Positions 1 to 7,699 of a stretch of 55,491 bases of DNA are shown here, piece after piece. The translations under genes and the position numbers were made by a program. The DNA is from Rubritepida sp. (lineage in GTDB: Bacteria > Pseudomonadota > Alphaproteobacteria > Acetobacterales > Acetobacteraceae). Under the pieces are notes generated by a model. The model searched no databases, was not told the origin of the DNA, and saw only the letters and a list, made by a program, of their open reading frames with translations. The number at the start of each line of letters is the position of its first letter. Position 1 is the stretch's first letter. The stretch is from positions 1 to 55,491 of the forward strand of contig JAQGHY010000283.1 of the NCBI GenBank assembly GCA_028291455.1, given 5' to 3'.

Positions 1-35
1 TGCGGCAATGACAGCCGTGGCTTGGCTGCGTGAGG

Positions 36-923
36 TCAGCCCGTCACGATAGTGAGATGGGCGAGCTCAAGCACCGGCGCGAGGCGGCGAAGAATGGTCG
101 CTGCATCGGCGGAGCCCGCTACGCTCACGATGGCCGCATGGGCCCCGGGGACCACGCGCCACACGTGAAGGTCGTTGATGCGTGCATCGGCTTCCGCCTC
201 CACATGCTCGCGCACCTCGGCTTCCAGATGCGGATCGGTGGCGTCCAGCAGGACGCCGGCGGTGTCGCGCAGGAGGTTCCACGCCCAGACCGCAATCACG
301 ATCCCGCCGACAATTCCCATCGCCGGGTCGAGCCAGAGCCAGCCCAGGTAACGCCCGGCCAGCAGGGCGCAGATCGCGAGAACCGAGGTGAACGCATCGG
401 CGACGACATGCGCGAAGGCGGAGCGCAGGTTGTTGTCGTGGTCGTGGTGCTCGGCGTGATCATGGTGGTGATCGTGGCCGTGTTGATGGGTGCCCGAAAG
501 CAGCAAGGCACTGGCGAGATTCACGACAAGTCCGACGATGGCCACCACCGTCGCCTCGGTGAAGGCGACGGCACGCGGCTCGAAGAGCCTGCCGACCGAC
601 TCGACGCCGATCCCCAGTGCGATGAGCGCCAGCACCAGGGCTGAGGCGAAGCCGGCGAGATCCCCGACCTTGCCCGTCCCGAAGCTGAAGCGGCGATCCT
701 CGGCGTGGCGCCGCGCGAAGGCATAGGCGGCCGCCGCGACGGCGAGCGCACCGGCATGCGTGGCCATGTGAAAGCCGTCGGCCAGCAAAGCCATGGAGTT
801 GTAGACCTGCCCCGCGACGATCTCTCCGACCATCATCGCCGCGGTCAGGCCCACGACCCACAGGGTGCGCCGGGCATTCGCGTCGTGCTGCGATCCCAGG
901 AAGACGTGGCTGTGCCGGTCCAT
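36..923 (-). CDS. dmeF: CDF-family divalent metal cation exporter DmeF
   Basis: Inner-membrane cation diffusion facilitator expected to export Co2+/Ni2+ (DmeF branch). Of 295 residues, the N-terminus begins MDRHSHVFLG, typical of DmeF. Several hydrophobic segments are visible from about residue 21, with D49, H52 and H56 in the second helix and H172/D176 (HVVAD) in the fifth as likely metal ligands. A histidine-rich cytoplasmic loop lies at about 145-162 (GTHQHGHDHHHDHAEHH). I chose the ATG at 923, which follows a GGGA on the coding strand; the ATG at 938 would overlap the dmeR stop by 11 nt and has no ribosome site. It sits directly downstream of dmeR, so it is very probably co-transcribed and de-repressed by cobalt or nickel. 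The metal specificity is inferred from family and partner. Confidence 0.9.
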   Translation of the reverse strand: MDRHSHVFLGSQHDANARRTLWVVGLTAAMMVGEIVAGQVYNSMALLADGFHMATHAGALAVAAAAYAFARRHAEDRRFSFGTGKVGDLAGFASALVLALIALGIGVESVGRLFEPRAVAFTEATVVAIVGLVVNLASALLLSGTHQHGHDHHHDHAEHHDHDNNLRSAFAHVVADAFTSVLAICALLAGRYLGWLWLDPAMGIVGGIVIAVWAWNLLRDTAGVLLDATDPHLEAEVREHVEAEADARINDLHVWRVVPGAHAAIVSVAGSADAATILRRLAPVLELAHLTIVTG

Positions 924-927
924 GCGC

Positions 928-1203
928 TTATTTCCCATAGCGGCGGATGGCGACGATAAGTTCCTCCGCCCCGGCGGCCCGCTCGACAGGGGTGAGGTCG
1001 GGATGGGCCACATGCTCCCGCACATGGTCCTCGATGAGCTCGTCCAGGAGACCGTTGATCGCGCCTCGCGCGCCGGCGACCTGATGCAGGACCGTGGAAC
1101 ACACGGCATCGCTCTCGACCGCTTTCTCGATGGCGGCGATCTGTCCGGCGATGCGCCGGATGCGCGCGAGCAGCTGCGGTTTGTGAGATGTGAGGTGCGA
1201 CAT
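928..1203 (-). CDS. dmeR: CsoR/RcnR-family nickel/cobalt-responsive repressor DmeR
   Basis: Small all-helical metal-sensing repressor (DUF156 family), 91 residues. The RcnR/DmeR ligand fingerprint is complete and at the canonical positions: H3, C35, H60 and H64. This separates it from copper-sensing CsoR and formaldehyde-sensing FrmR. It should repress dmeRF until Ni2+ or Co2+ binds. The start MSHLTSHKPQ follows an AGGTGGG ribosome site 7 nt upstream, and that site lies inside an inverted repeat that is the likely operator (1202-1223). It lies 50 bp downstream of zur and just upstream of dmeF. Longer upstream reading in this frame is out-of-frame zur sequence and was discarded. Confidence 0.92.
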   Translation of the reverse strand: MSHLTSHKPQLLARIRRIAGQIAAIEKAVESDAVCSTVLHQVAGARGAINGLLDELIEDHVREHVAHPDLTPVERAAGAEELIVAIRRYGK

Positions 1204-1223
1204 AGGATACCCACCTACCCTAT
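1202..1223 (-). promoter_or_regulatory. Putative DmeR operator overlapping the dmeR start codon
   Basis: Imperfect inverted repeat ATAGG-A-TA, a C-rich CCCACC centre, then TA-C-CCTAT. The arms match at seven of eight positions. A/T-rich half-sites flanking a G/C tract are the known architecture of RcnR-class operators. The element covers the ribosome-binding site (AGGTGGG) and the first bases of the dmeR start codon on the minus strand. Binding by DmeR here is inferred from position and shape, not shown. Confidence 0.6.
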
Positions 1224-1253
1224 CTGGATCAGCAGTAAAAGGCGGCGTCGGAT

Positions 1254-1703
1254 CTAGGCGGCGCAGCGCGCGCAGAGCCCCTCGACCTCGACCGTCATGC
1301 GCGTCGGCTTGAACCCGGCCCGCGCCGCCGCAGCCTCCAGCGCATGCGATACGGCATGGTCGGTCAGCTCCGTCGTCGTGCCGCACTTCTTGCAGATCAG
1401 GAACTGGTGCTGGTGGTCGTGACCTGCATGGGCATGGCCGGCCTCGACGCAGGGCAGGAAGGCGTTCAGGCGCTCCAGCTTGTGGATCAGGCCCTGCTCC
1501 ATCAGGAAATCCAGCGCGCGGTAGACCGTCGGCGGCGCCGCCACGCCGCGCTCATCGCGCAGCTTGTCGAGCAGCGCATAGGCGCCCACCGGATGCTCGG
1601 CGTTCAGCACGAGGCGCAGCACCTGGCGCCGCAGCGGCGTGAGTTGAGCCCCGCGCCCGGCGCATTGCTCGGCCGCGCGGTCGAGAGTCGCATCCATATC
1701 CAT
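1254..1703 (-). CDS. zur: Fur-family transcriptional regulator, probable Zur
   Basis: Metal-dependent repressor of the Fur superfamily, 149 residues from MDMDATLDRA. The N-terminal winged helix (about 15-80) includes PPTVYRALDFL, and the structural zinc site has two CxxC pairs, C104/C107 (CKKC) and C144/C147 (CARC). A histidine-rich stretch at 90-99 (HAHAGHDHQH) supplies sensor ligands. Length and the H-rich hinge fit Zur better than Fur, and the neighbours support zinc: a COG0523 GTPase and a zinc enzyme (HisI) are divergently oriented 44 bp away. The start at 1703 has a GAGGG ribosome site; ATGs at 1697 and 1721 are alternatives. Zur versus another Fur paralogue is an inference. Confidence 0.85.
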   Translation of the reverse strand: MDMDATLDRAAEQCAGRGAQLTPLRRQVLRLVLNAEHPVGAYALLDKLRDERGVAAPPTVYRALDFLMEQGLIHKLERLNAFLPCVEAGHAHAGHDHQHQFLICKKCGTTTELTDHAVSHALEAAAARAGFKPTRMTVEVEGLCARCAA

Positions 1704-1747
1704 CAGGCCCTCACTCGGCATTACCGAATGCCATATAGTGTCGCGAC
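1704..1747. promoter_or_regulatory. Divergent zur/hisI promoter region with a perfect 10-bp palindrome
   Basis: This 44-bp gap separates two divergent genes. On the plus strand a TATAGT hexamer (1734-1739) lies only 8 bases before the hisI ATG, so a transcript from it would start at or next to the start codon. The perfect palindrome TGTCGCGACA (1739-1748) overlaps that point. I do not see a classical AT-rich Zur box (GTTATA-type), so which factor binds here is open. No good -35 hexamer is visible. Confidence 0.4.
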
Positions 1748-2176
1748 ATGGCCGACACCCCCTCCCCCCTTCCGATCTCCGATCCCGAGGCGCGCGCGCG
1801 CCTCTCAGCCGCCGTGCGCTTCGACGCCCGTGGCCTCGTACCGGCCATCGCCCAGCAGCATGACTCTGGCGAAGTGCTGATGATGGCCTGGATGAACGCC
1901 GAATCACTCGAGGAAACCCTCGCGACCGGGCGCGCCTGCTACTTCAGCCGCAGCCGCAACGGGCTGTGGCGCAAGGGCGAGACCTCCGGCCAGATCCAAT
2001 CCGTGATGGATCTGCGGGTGGATTGCGACGGCGACACGCTGCTGCTGCTGGTCGATCAGATCGGCGTGGCCTGCCACACGGGCCGGCGCAGCTGCTTCTA
2101 CCTGGCGCCGCGCGACGGCGAGCTGGTCGAGATCGCGGCACCGCTGGTCAGCCAGGAAAGCCTCTACGGCGCATGA
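1748..2176 (+). CDS. hisI: Phosphoribosyl-AMP cyclohydrolase
   Basis: Third step of histidine biosynthesis: opens the adenine ring of PR-AMP. The 142-residue single-domain protein (no HisE fusion) has all family motifs: MMAWMN at 45-50, [17 protein letters not shown] at 65-81, the Mg-site DCDGDT at 92-97, and [13 protein letters not shown]. The three zinc-ligand cysteines are C93, C109 and C116, so this is a zinc-dependent form. It has no ribosome site upstream and starts 8 nt after a -10-like hexamer, so it may be translated leaderless. It overlaps the next gene, a zinc GTPase, by ATGA. Other his genes are not nearby, so this may be a zinc-stress paralogue rather than the housekeeping copy. 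Confidence 0.95.
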   Translation: MADTPSPLPISDPEARARLSAAVRFDARGLVPAIAQQHDSGEVLMMAWMNAESLEETLATGRACYFSRSRNGLWRKGETSGQIQSVMDLRVDCDGDTLLLLVDQIGVACHTGRRSCFYLAPRDGELVEIAAPLVSQESLYGA

Positions 2177-3171
2177 GGCAGATCCCGGTTACCCTGCTCA
2201 CCGGCTTTCTCGGCGCCGGCAAGACGACGCTGCTCAACCGCCTGCTCCGCCAACCAGAGATGGCCCAGACCGCCGTGCTGATCAACGAGTTCGGCGAGAT
2301 CGGGCTCGATCACCTGCTGGTCGAGAAGCTGGACGAGGACACGGTCCTGCTGGCGGCGGGCTGCCTGTGCTGCACCATCCGCGGCGACCTCTCCCGCGCC
2401 CTGCGCGACCTCGCGGCAAGGCCGCAGCCGATTCGGCGCGTGGTGATCGAAACGACCGGCCTCGCCGATCCCGCGCCGATCCTGCAGACACTGATGAGCG
2501 ACCCGCTGCTGCTGCGCGACTACCGGCTGGACGGTGTGGTGACGCTGGTGGACGCAGTGCACGGCATGGCCACGCTGGACGCCCAGCCCGAGGCGCTGCG
2601 CCAGGCGGCCGTCGCCGACCGCATCGTGCTGACCAAGACGGATATGGCTCCGCCGGATGCCGTCGAGGCCCTGCGCGCGCGGCTCCTGGCGCTGAACCCG
2701 ATCGCCCCCGTGCTGACCGCCATCGACGGCGAGATCGCGGCGGCGGAGCTGGTGGATGCCGGTCCCTTCTCCGCCGACGGCAAGCTGCCGGATATCGGCG
2801 CCTGGATCTCGGCGGCGGGGCACGACCACCACCATCACCACCACGACGTGAACCGGCACGACGCCCGCATCCGCGCCCTGTGCCTGCGCTTCGAGGAACC
2901 GCTCTCCTGGGAAGGGCTGGCGAGCTACCTGGAGATGATGGCGATTACCCAGGGGCAGCACGTGCTGCGCATGAAGGCCGTGCTGAACCTGAAGGGCCAA
3001 CGTGGCCCGGTGGTGATGCACGGCGTCCAGCACAGCTTCCATCCGCCGCGCATGCTGGAAGCTTGGCCGGAGGGCGACGACCAGTCCAGCCGGATCGTCT
3101 TCATCCTGCGCGACCTCGACCCCAACGTGGTCGAGACCGGCCTGCGCGCCTTCCTGGACGCCGCCGCATGA
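2173..3171 (+). CDS. COG0523 (CobW/ZigA-type) GTP-binding metallochaperone
   Basis: P-loop GTPase of the CobW/COG0523 family, probably delivering zinc to client enzymes. In 332 residues: Walker [10 protein letters not shown] at 11-19, the metal-binding CLCC at 64-67, and a histidine run [10 protein letters not shown] at about 216-225 that can hold zinc. A CobW C-terminal domain follows (about 235-330). The start ATG overlaps the hisI stop (ATGA). Position beside zur and hisI argues for zinc rather than cobalamin or nitrile hydratase clients; no cob genes are near. The name zigA/zagA would be a guess, so none is given. Confidence 0.9.
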   Translation: MRQIPVTLLTGFLGAGKTTLLNRLLRQPEMAQTAVLINEFGEIGLDHLLVEKLDEDTVLLAAGCLCCTIRGDLSRALRDLAARPQPIRRVVIETTGLADPAPILQTLMSDPLLLRDYRLDGVVTLVDAVHGMATLDAQPEALRQAAVADRIVLTKTDMAPPDAVEALRARLLALNPIAPVLTAIDGEIAAAELVDAGPFSADGKLPDIGAWISAAGHDHHHHHHDVNRHDARIRALCLRFEEPLSWEGLASYLEMMAITQGQHVLRMKAVLNLKGQRGPVVMHGVQHSFHPPRMLEAWPEGDDQSSRIVFILRDLDPNVVETGLRAFLDAAA

Positions 3172-3758
3172 GCCTCGCCATCGAAACAGTCACGGGCGAG
3201 GCCCTGCTGCCGCATGTGCCGGCGCTGTCCCGGCTGCGCGCGACCGTCTTCGCGGAATGGCCGTACCTCTACCAAGCCAAGCCGGATGATGAGGGCCGCT
3301 ACCTCCAGCACTTCATCGGCGAGACCGGCGCGGCCATCATCCTCGCGCGCGACGGCGCGGAGACGGTCGGCGCCGCCACCTGCCAGCCCATGCTCACCGC
3401 CCATGCCCCGGTCCGCGACGCCTTCACCGCCGCCGGGCGAGACCTCGCTACGCATTGCTATTTCGGCGAATCCGTCCTGCTGCCGCGCTATCGCGGCCAG
3501 GGTACGGGCGTCGCCTTCTTCGCTGCGCGCGAGGCGCATGCGCGCAGCCTCGGCCTGCGCTTCGCGGCCTTCTGCGGCGTGGTGCGCAATGTGAACGATC
3601 CGCGCCGCCCCGCAGACTACACGCCGCTCGACGCCTTCTGGCGCAAGCGCGGCTATACGCATCACCCCGAGATCTCCGCCGTCTTCCGTTGGCGCGAGCT
3701 GGAGGAGGAGCAGGAGACGCCGCATTCCCTCTCCTTCTGGATCCGGGAATTGACGTGA
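3168..3758 (+). CDS. GNAT-family N-acetyltransferase
   Basis: A 196-residue protein of the GNAT fold. The acetyl-CoA pyrophosphate loop is seen in the segment RYRGQGTGVAFF (about 107-118), preceded by the beta strand THCYFGESVLL. It starts [10 protein letters not shown], overlapping the COG0523 stop by ATGA, and its end overlaps the next gene's GTG start by 4 nt. The substrate is unknown. It is often seen beside nitrilase-family hydrolases, so the pair may act on the same small amide, but this is inference from adjacency. Confidence 0.85.
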   Translation: MSLAIETVTGEALLPHVPALSRLRATVFAEWPYLYQAKPDDEGRYLQHFIGETGAAIILARDGAETVGAATCQPMLTAHAPVRDAFTAAGRDLATHCYFGESVLLPRYRGQGTGVAFFAAREAHARSLGLRFAAFCGVVRNVNDPRRPADYTPLDAFWRKRGYTHHPEISAVFRWRELEEEQETPHSLSFWIRELT

Positions 3759-4639
3759 CGCCGCTGCACCTCGCCGTCCTGGCCTGGCCGGTCGAGCCCA
3801 CGCGAGACATCGCCGCCTACGAAGCCAAGCTGGACCGCTGGGTAGCCCTCGCGAAAGCCGGCGGCGCCAAAATGGTGGCCATGCCGGAATATGCCTGCGT
3901 GGAACTCGGCGCGGCCCTGGCCGGCAATGCCTCCGCCGATGCGGCGACGGAGCTGCGCGCCATGGTCGACGCGGCCGACGACATCCTCGCCGCGATGCGC
4001 CGCGTGGCCATGCGCCACGCCATCTGGCTCCAGCCCGGCACGCTGCCGATGCGCGACGGCGCGGCCATCGTGAACCGCGCCCCGCTCATCGCCCCGGATG
4101 GCCGGCTGGCGATGCAGGAGAAGCGCCAGATGACGCGCTTCGAGGCCGAGCTCTGGGGCGTCTCCGCCGGGCGGGCCCCCGCCGTCTTCGAGACGCCCTG
4201 GGGGCTGATCGGCATCGCCATCTGCTACGATGCGGAGTTCCCCAAACTCGTCCGCGCGCAGGTCGAAGCGGGTGCCTGGCTCATCCTGGCGCCGAGCTGC
4301 ACGGACACGCTGCACGGCTACAACCGCGTGCGGATCGGCGCCCAGGCGCGCGCCATGGAGAACCAGTGCTTCGTGGCCGTCTCGCCCACGGTCGGCGGCT
4401 TTCCCGCCTCCGCCGCACTGGACGAGAACCACGGCGCCGCGGCGGTCTACGGCCCCGTCGATCGCGGCTTTGCCGAGGATGGCGTGGTCGCCGCCGGCGC
4501 GCTCGATGCACCCGGCCTGACCTTCGCCACGCTCGATCCCGCGCGGCTGGAGGCGGTGCGCGCGGATGGCGCGCTGCGGCACCACCGCGACTGGCCGCAA
4601 ACCTCCATTCCCATCCCCGAAATGGCGGTTTTCGCATGA
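3755..4639 (+). CDS. Carbon-nitrogen hydrolase (nitrilase superfamily)
   Basis: Cytoplasmic amidase/nitrilase-fold enzyme, 294 residues. The Glu-Lys-Cys triad is present: E45 in AMPEYA, K123 in EKRQMTRFE and C157 in AICYDAEFP. The start is GTG at 3755, chosen because it gives the 4-nt overlap with the GNAT stop used throughout this operon and because the protein then begins right at the first beta strand (LHLAVLAWP). The substrate cannot be told from sequence; omega-amidase-like or N-carbamoyl amidase-like activities are possible. Confidence 0.88.
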   Translation: MTPLHLAVLAWPVEPTRDIAAYEAKLDRWVALAKAGGAKMVAMPEYACVELGAALAGNASADAATELRAMVDAADDILAAMRRVAMRHAIWLQPGTLPMRDGAAIVNRAPLIAPDGRLAMQEKRQMTRFEAELWGVSAGRAPAVFETPWGLIGIAICYDAEFPKLVRAQVEAGAWLILAPSCTDTLHGYNRVRIGAQARAMENQCFVAVSPTVGGFPASAALDENHGAAAVYGPVDRGFAEDGVVAAGALDAPGLTFATLDPARLEAVRADGALRHHRDWPQTSIPIPEMAVFA

Positions 4640-5745
4640 CACTGATCTACATCGCCGCCGGCGAGGCCTCGGGCGACATCCTCGGCGCGCGGCTGATCGC
4701 GGCTCTTCGCGCGCGGGACAACACGCTTGAATTTGCCGGCCTCGGCGGCGAGCGGATGGCCGAGCAGGGTTTTTCCTCCCTCTTCAACATCCACGAACTG
4801 GCGCTGATGGGCGTGATGGAGGTGCTGCCCAGCCTCCGCCGCCTCTCGCGCCGAATGGACGAGACGGTCGCCGACATCGCCGCCCGCCGCCCGCGCCTGC
4901 TGGTCACCATCGACAGCCCGGGCTTCACGCTGCGTCTCGCGAAGCGGGTGAAGGCGCTCGGCATCCCCATCGTGCATTACGTCGCGCCGCAGGTCTGGGC
5001 CTGGCGTCCGGGGCGGGTGAAGCACATCGCGCAGGTGGTGGACCGCATCCTCGCGCTGCTGCCCTTCGAGGCGCCGATCTTCGAGGCCGCCGGCATTCCC
5101 GTCGATTTCGTCGGCCATCCCATCCTGGAGAGCGAGGCCGCCCATGGCGATGCCTCGCGCTTCCCCCATGCCGGCCGCTCGCTCATCGTCATGCCCGGCA
5201 GCCGGCGGGGCGAGGTGAAGCGCCTGCTGCCCATCTTCGCGGGGACGGTGCGGCGGCTGCCGGCCGATGTCCTCCCCGTGATCGGCCTCGCCGGCACGGT
5301 CGAGGAGGTGGTGCGCCGCCAGGAAGCCGTCTGGGGCCGCCCGATCGCCACCGTACGCGAGCCGGGCGAGAAGGCCGACGCCTTCGCCGCCGCCCGCGCC
5401 GGGCTGATCAAATCCGGCACCTCCTCGCTTGAGGCGGCGGTGGCGGGGTTGCCACATGTGGTCGGCTACAAGTTCAACGCGGTTTCCAACGCCATCATCC
5501 GGCGACTGTTCCGCATCAAATACGCCAGTCTCGTGAACCTCCTCGTCGATGAGGAGATCGTGCCCGAGTTCATGCTGGAATATTGCGAGCCTGTCCGGCT
5601 CTCCGCCGCACTGCTCCCGCTGATCGAGGACGACGAAGCCGTGGCCCGCCAGCGCGCCGGTTTCGCCCGCGCCCTGGCCCGGCTGCATCCCGAGAAAGGG
5701 CTGCCCAGCGAGGCCGCCGCCGAGGCCGTCCTGCGGATGCTTTGA
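4636..5745 (+). CDS. lpxB: Lipid-A-disaccharide synthase
   Basis: Glycosyltransferase family 19 enzyme that joins UDP-2,3-diacylglucosamine and lipid X at the inner membrane in lipid A biosynthesis. The 369-residue length is typical. The N-terminus has the family motif AGEASGD, followed by FAGLGGERM, a central YVAPQVWAW and PGSRRGEV, and the donor-site KSGTSSLEA near residue 260. It is the last gene of a five-gene chain, entered by an ATGA overlap with the nitrilase gene. Its usual partners lpxA, lpxD, fabZ and lpxI are not here, so lpxB has been relocated. Confidence 0.95.
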   Translation: MTLIYIAAGEASGDILGARLIAALRARDNTLEFAGLGGERMAEQGFSSLFNIHELALMGVMEVLPSLRRLSRRMDETVADIAARRPRLLVTIDSPGFTLRLAKRVKALGIPIVHYVAPQVWAWRPGRVKHIAQVVDRILALLPFEAPIFEAAGIPVDFVGHPILESEAAHGDASRFPHAGRSLIVMPGSRRGEVKRLLPIFAGTVRRLPADVLPVIGLAGTVEEVVRRQEAVWGRPIATVREPGEKADAFAAARAGLIKSGTSSLEAAVAGLPHVVGYKFNAVSNAIIRRLFRIKYASLVNLLVDEEIVPEFMLEYCEPVRLSAALLPLIEDDEAVARQRAGFARALARLHPEKGLPSEAAAEAVLRML

Positions 5746-5775
5746 TCCGGGGCCGCGCTGGACTAGGCTGAGCGG

Positions 5776-6474
5776 ATGCTCGAACTGCGCGGGATCAAGA
5801 GAAGCTTCAAGATCGGTCCCACCGAGCGGACGGTGCTGCACGATCTCGATCTCGACCTCGATGCCGGTGAGATGGTCTCGATCATGGGCGGCTCCGGCTC
5901 GGGCAAGACGACCTTCATGAATATCGTCGGCCTGCTCGATAAGCCCACCGCCGGCACCTACCGCATTCGCGGGCAGGACGTGCTGGCCGCTGGTGTCGAT
6001 CAGCAGTCGGCGATGCGCAACAAGATGATCGGCTTCGTTTTCCAGTCCTTCTTCCTGATGCCGCGTCTCAACGCCTGGCGGAACGTCGCGCTGCCGCTGA
6101 TGTATCGCGGCACGCCCGAAGGCGAGGCGCGCAAGCGCGCGGAACACATGCTGACCCGCGTCGGCCTCGGCCAGCACCTGACGCATATGCCCAACATGCT
6201 CTCGGGCGGGCAGAAGCAGCGCGTGGCGATCGCGCGCGCGCTGGTGGGCGAGCCCGCTGTGCTGCTGGCCGACGAGCCGACCGGCGCGCTGGACCCCATC
6301 GTGAGCCGCGAGATCATGGCGCTGTTCGAAGAGGTGAACCGCGAGCTCGGCGTGCTGGTGCTGATCATCACGCATGATCCCGGCGTAGCGCTGCGCTGCC
6401 GTCGGCGGCTGGTGCTGACGCAAGGCCACCTCGCCGACGAGACCAACATGCCGCAGGCGGCGCACGCTGCATGA
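5776..6474 (+). CDS. ABC transporter ATP-binding protein, MacB/LolD type
   Basis: Cytoplasmic ATPase of a mechanotransmission-type ABC exporter, 232 residues. Walker A is GGSGSGKTT (about 37-45), Q-loop FVFQSFF, signature LSGGQKQR, Walker B VLLADEPTGALD and H-loop THD. It pairs with the FtsX-fold permease 52 bp downstream. Together with the TolC-like channel and the fused adaptor this forms a tripartite efflux pump; here NBD and permease are separate proteins rather than a single MacB chain. The substrate is unknown. Confidence 0.92.
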   Translation: MLELRGIKRSFKIGPTERTVLHDLDLDLDAGEMVSIMGGSGSGKTTFMNIVGLLDKPTAGTYRIRGQDVLAAGVDQQSAMRNKMIGFVFQSFFLMPRLNAWRNVALPLMYRGTPEGEARKRAEHMLTRVGLGQHLTHMPNMLSGGQKQRVAIARALVGEPAVLLADEPTGALDPIVSREIMALFEEVNRELGVLVLIITHDPGVALRCRRRLVLTQGHLADETNMPQAAHAA

Positions 6475-6480
6475 GGCCCG

Positions 6481-6519
6481 CCGATTCACGCCTCCGCGCA
6501 AGCGCGCTCCGGCGATCGG
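6481..6519 (+). repeat. 39-bp intercistronic hairpin element, copy 1
   Basis: Quasi-palindromic element between the ABC ATPase and permease genes. It folds as CCGAT/ATCGG outer stem, a TCA bulge, CGCC/GGCG, a TCC internal loop, GCGC/GCGC and an AAGC loop. A second copy lies at 52761-52799 with 35 of 39 bases the same, including a paired C-G to G-C swap in the inner stem. The outer arm ends at 6519 and overlaps the first two bases of the permease ribosome site GGAGG (6518-6522), so folding could limit permease translation. Confidence 0.7.
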
Positions 6520-6526
6520 AGGCCGC

Positions 6527-7699
6527 ATGATCCGCCAAACCCTCATGGAAGCAGCCGGCAACCTGCTGGCCTCCTGGCAGCGCAGCGTGCTGGCGCTGCT
6601 CGGCATCGTCGTCGGCGCGGGCGCGGTCATCTCCATGCTCCACGCCGGCACCATGGCGCGGCAGGAGACCATCCGACAGTTCCGCCAGATGGGAACCGAT
6701 ACCCTCATCCTGCGCGCCGACAGCCCGAGCGGCCTCGGCAACTTCCGCCTCGGCGATATCGAGACGGTGCCGCGCATGGTTCCCACCGTGCGCGAGATCG
6801 CGCCCTTCATGATCGGCGGCGGGCCGGTTTCCTTCGAGGGGCAGACGCGCAATGCCGGCTTCCTCGGCGCGACCGACAGCTTCGACGACGTGGCCCGGCT
6901 GCCCATGGCGCAGGGCCGCTTCCTCTCCGCCTTCGACCGGTTCGAGCTGCATGCGGTGCTCGGTTCCGAACTGGCGCAGCAGCTGTCGCAGCCCTTCTCC
7001 CCGATCCGCGTCGGCTCGCAAATCCGCGTCGGGCGGTACGTTTTCAGCGTCATCGGCATCGTCGAGACCGTGATGATGAACCCGATGCTGCCGATGGATA
7101 TCAACGGCACGCTCTTTCTCTCCTTGCCGAATGCCCGCCGCGTGATGGCGGTGCCGCAGCTCTCCATGGCCGTCGCCCGCCTCGCGCCCGAGGCCGATCC
7201 GGAAGTGGCGACGCAGCAGCTTCAGTCGCATCTGGGGCCGGGCATGCGGGAATCGACGCTGAACGTGATGTCGGCACGGCAGCTCATCGCGGGCATGAAC
7301 AGCCAGGTTCGGCTGGTCGCGCTGCTGCTGGGCGCCGTGGGCAGCATCGCCCTGGTGCTGGGCGGCGTTGGCGTCATGAACATCATGCTGATGTCGGTCA
7401 CGGAGCGGAAACGCGAGATTGGCATCCGCCTCGCCATCGGGGCACGCCGGCGCGACGTGCGGCGGTTGTTCCTCAGTGAGGCGCTGATCCTCTCGGTTCT
7501 AGGTGCCCTGCTGGGCGTAGCGCTCGGCTTCCTGGGCGGTTTCGGTTTCGCCTGGATGTCGGGCTGGCCGGTGCATTTCTCGCCCATGGCCGCGCCGCTC
7601 GGGGCCGGCGTATCGCTGGCCGTCGGCGTCTTTTTCGGCTTCTACCCCGCCGTCATGGCCGCGCGGCTCGATCCCATCGAGGCGCTTCGATCGGAGTGA
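6527..7699 (+). CDS. ABC transporter permease, MacB/FtsX fold
   Basis: Membrane subunit of the efflux system, 390 residues. The first membrane helix is at about 17-40 (LALLGIVVGAGAVISML), a MacB-type periplasmic domain spans about 45-250, and three helices of the FtsX domain follow (about 265-385). The conserved coupling segment ERKREIGIRLAIGARRRDV is present between the second and third helices. The end carries the family motif PAVMAARLDPIEALRSE. The ATG at 6527 follows GGAGG. The last 47 bases overlap a convergent small lipoprotein gene. Confidence 0.92.
   Translation: MIRQTLMEAAGNLLASWQRSVLALLGIVVGAGAVISMLHAGTMARQETIRQFRQMGTDTLILRADSPSGLGNFRLGDIETVPRMVPTVREIAPFMIGGGPVSFEGQTRNAGFLGATDSFDDVARLPMAQGRFLSAFDRFELHAVLGSELAQQLSQPFSPIRVGSQIRVGRYVFSVIGIVETVMMNPMLPMDINGTLFLSLPNARRVMAVPQLSMAVARLAPEADPEVATQQLQSHLGPGMRESTLNVMSARQLIAGMNSQVRLVALLLGAVGSIALVLGGVGVMNIMLMSVTERKREIGIRLAIGARRRDVRRLFLSEALILSVLGALLGVALGFLGGFGFAWMSGWPVHFSPMAAPLGAGVSLAVGVFFGFYPAVMAARLDPIEALRSE

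Noticed and set aside
1704..1747. Classical AT-rich Zur box in the zur/hisI gap
   Set aside because: No GTTATA-type palindrome; only TGTCGCGACA and an ATATAG patch are present.
4447..7167. 906-codon open frame on the minus strand opposite lpxB and the ABC genes
   Set aside because: Shadow of conserved plus-strand genes; repetitive H/D/Q/G composition and no motif.
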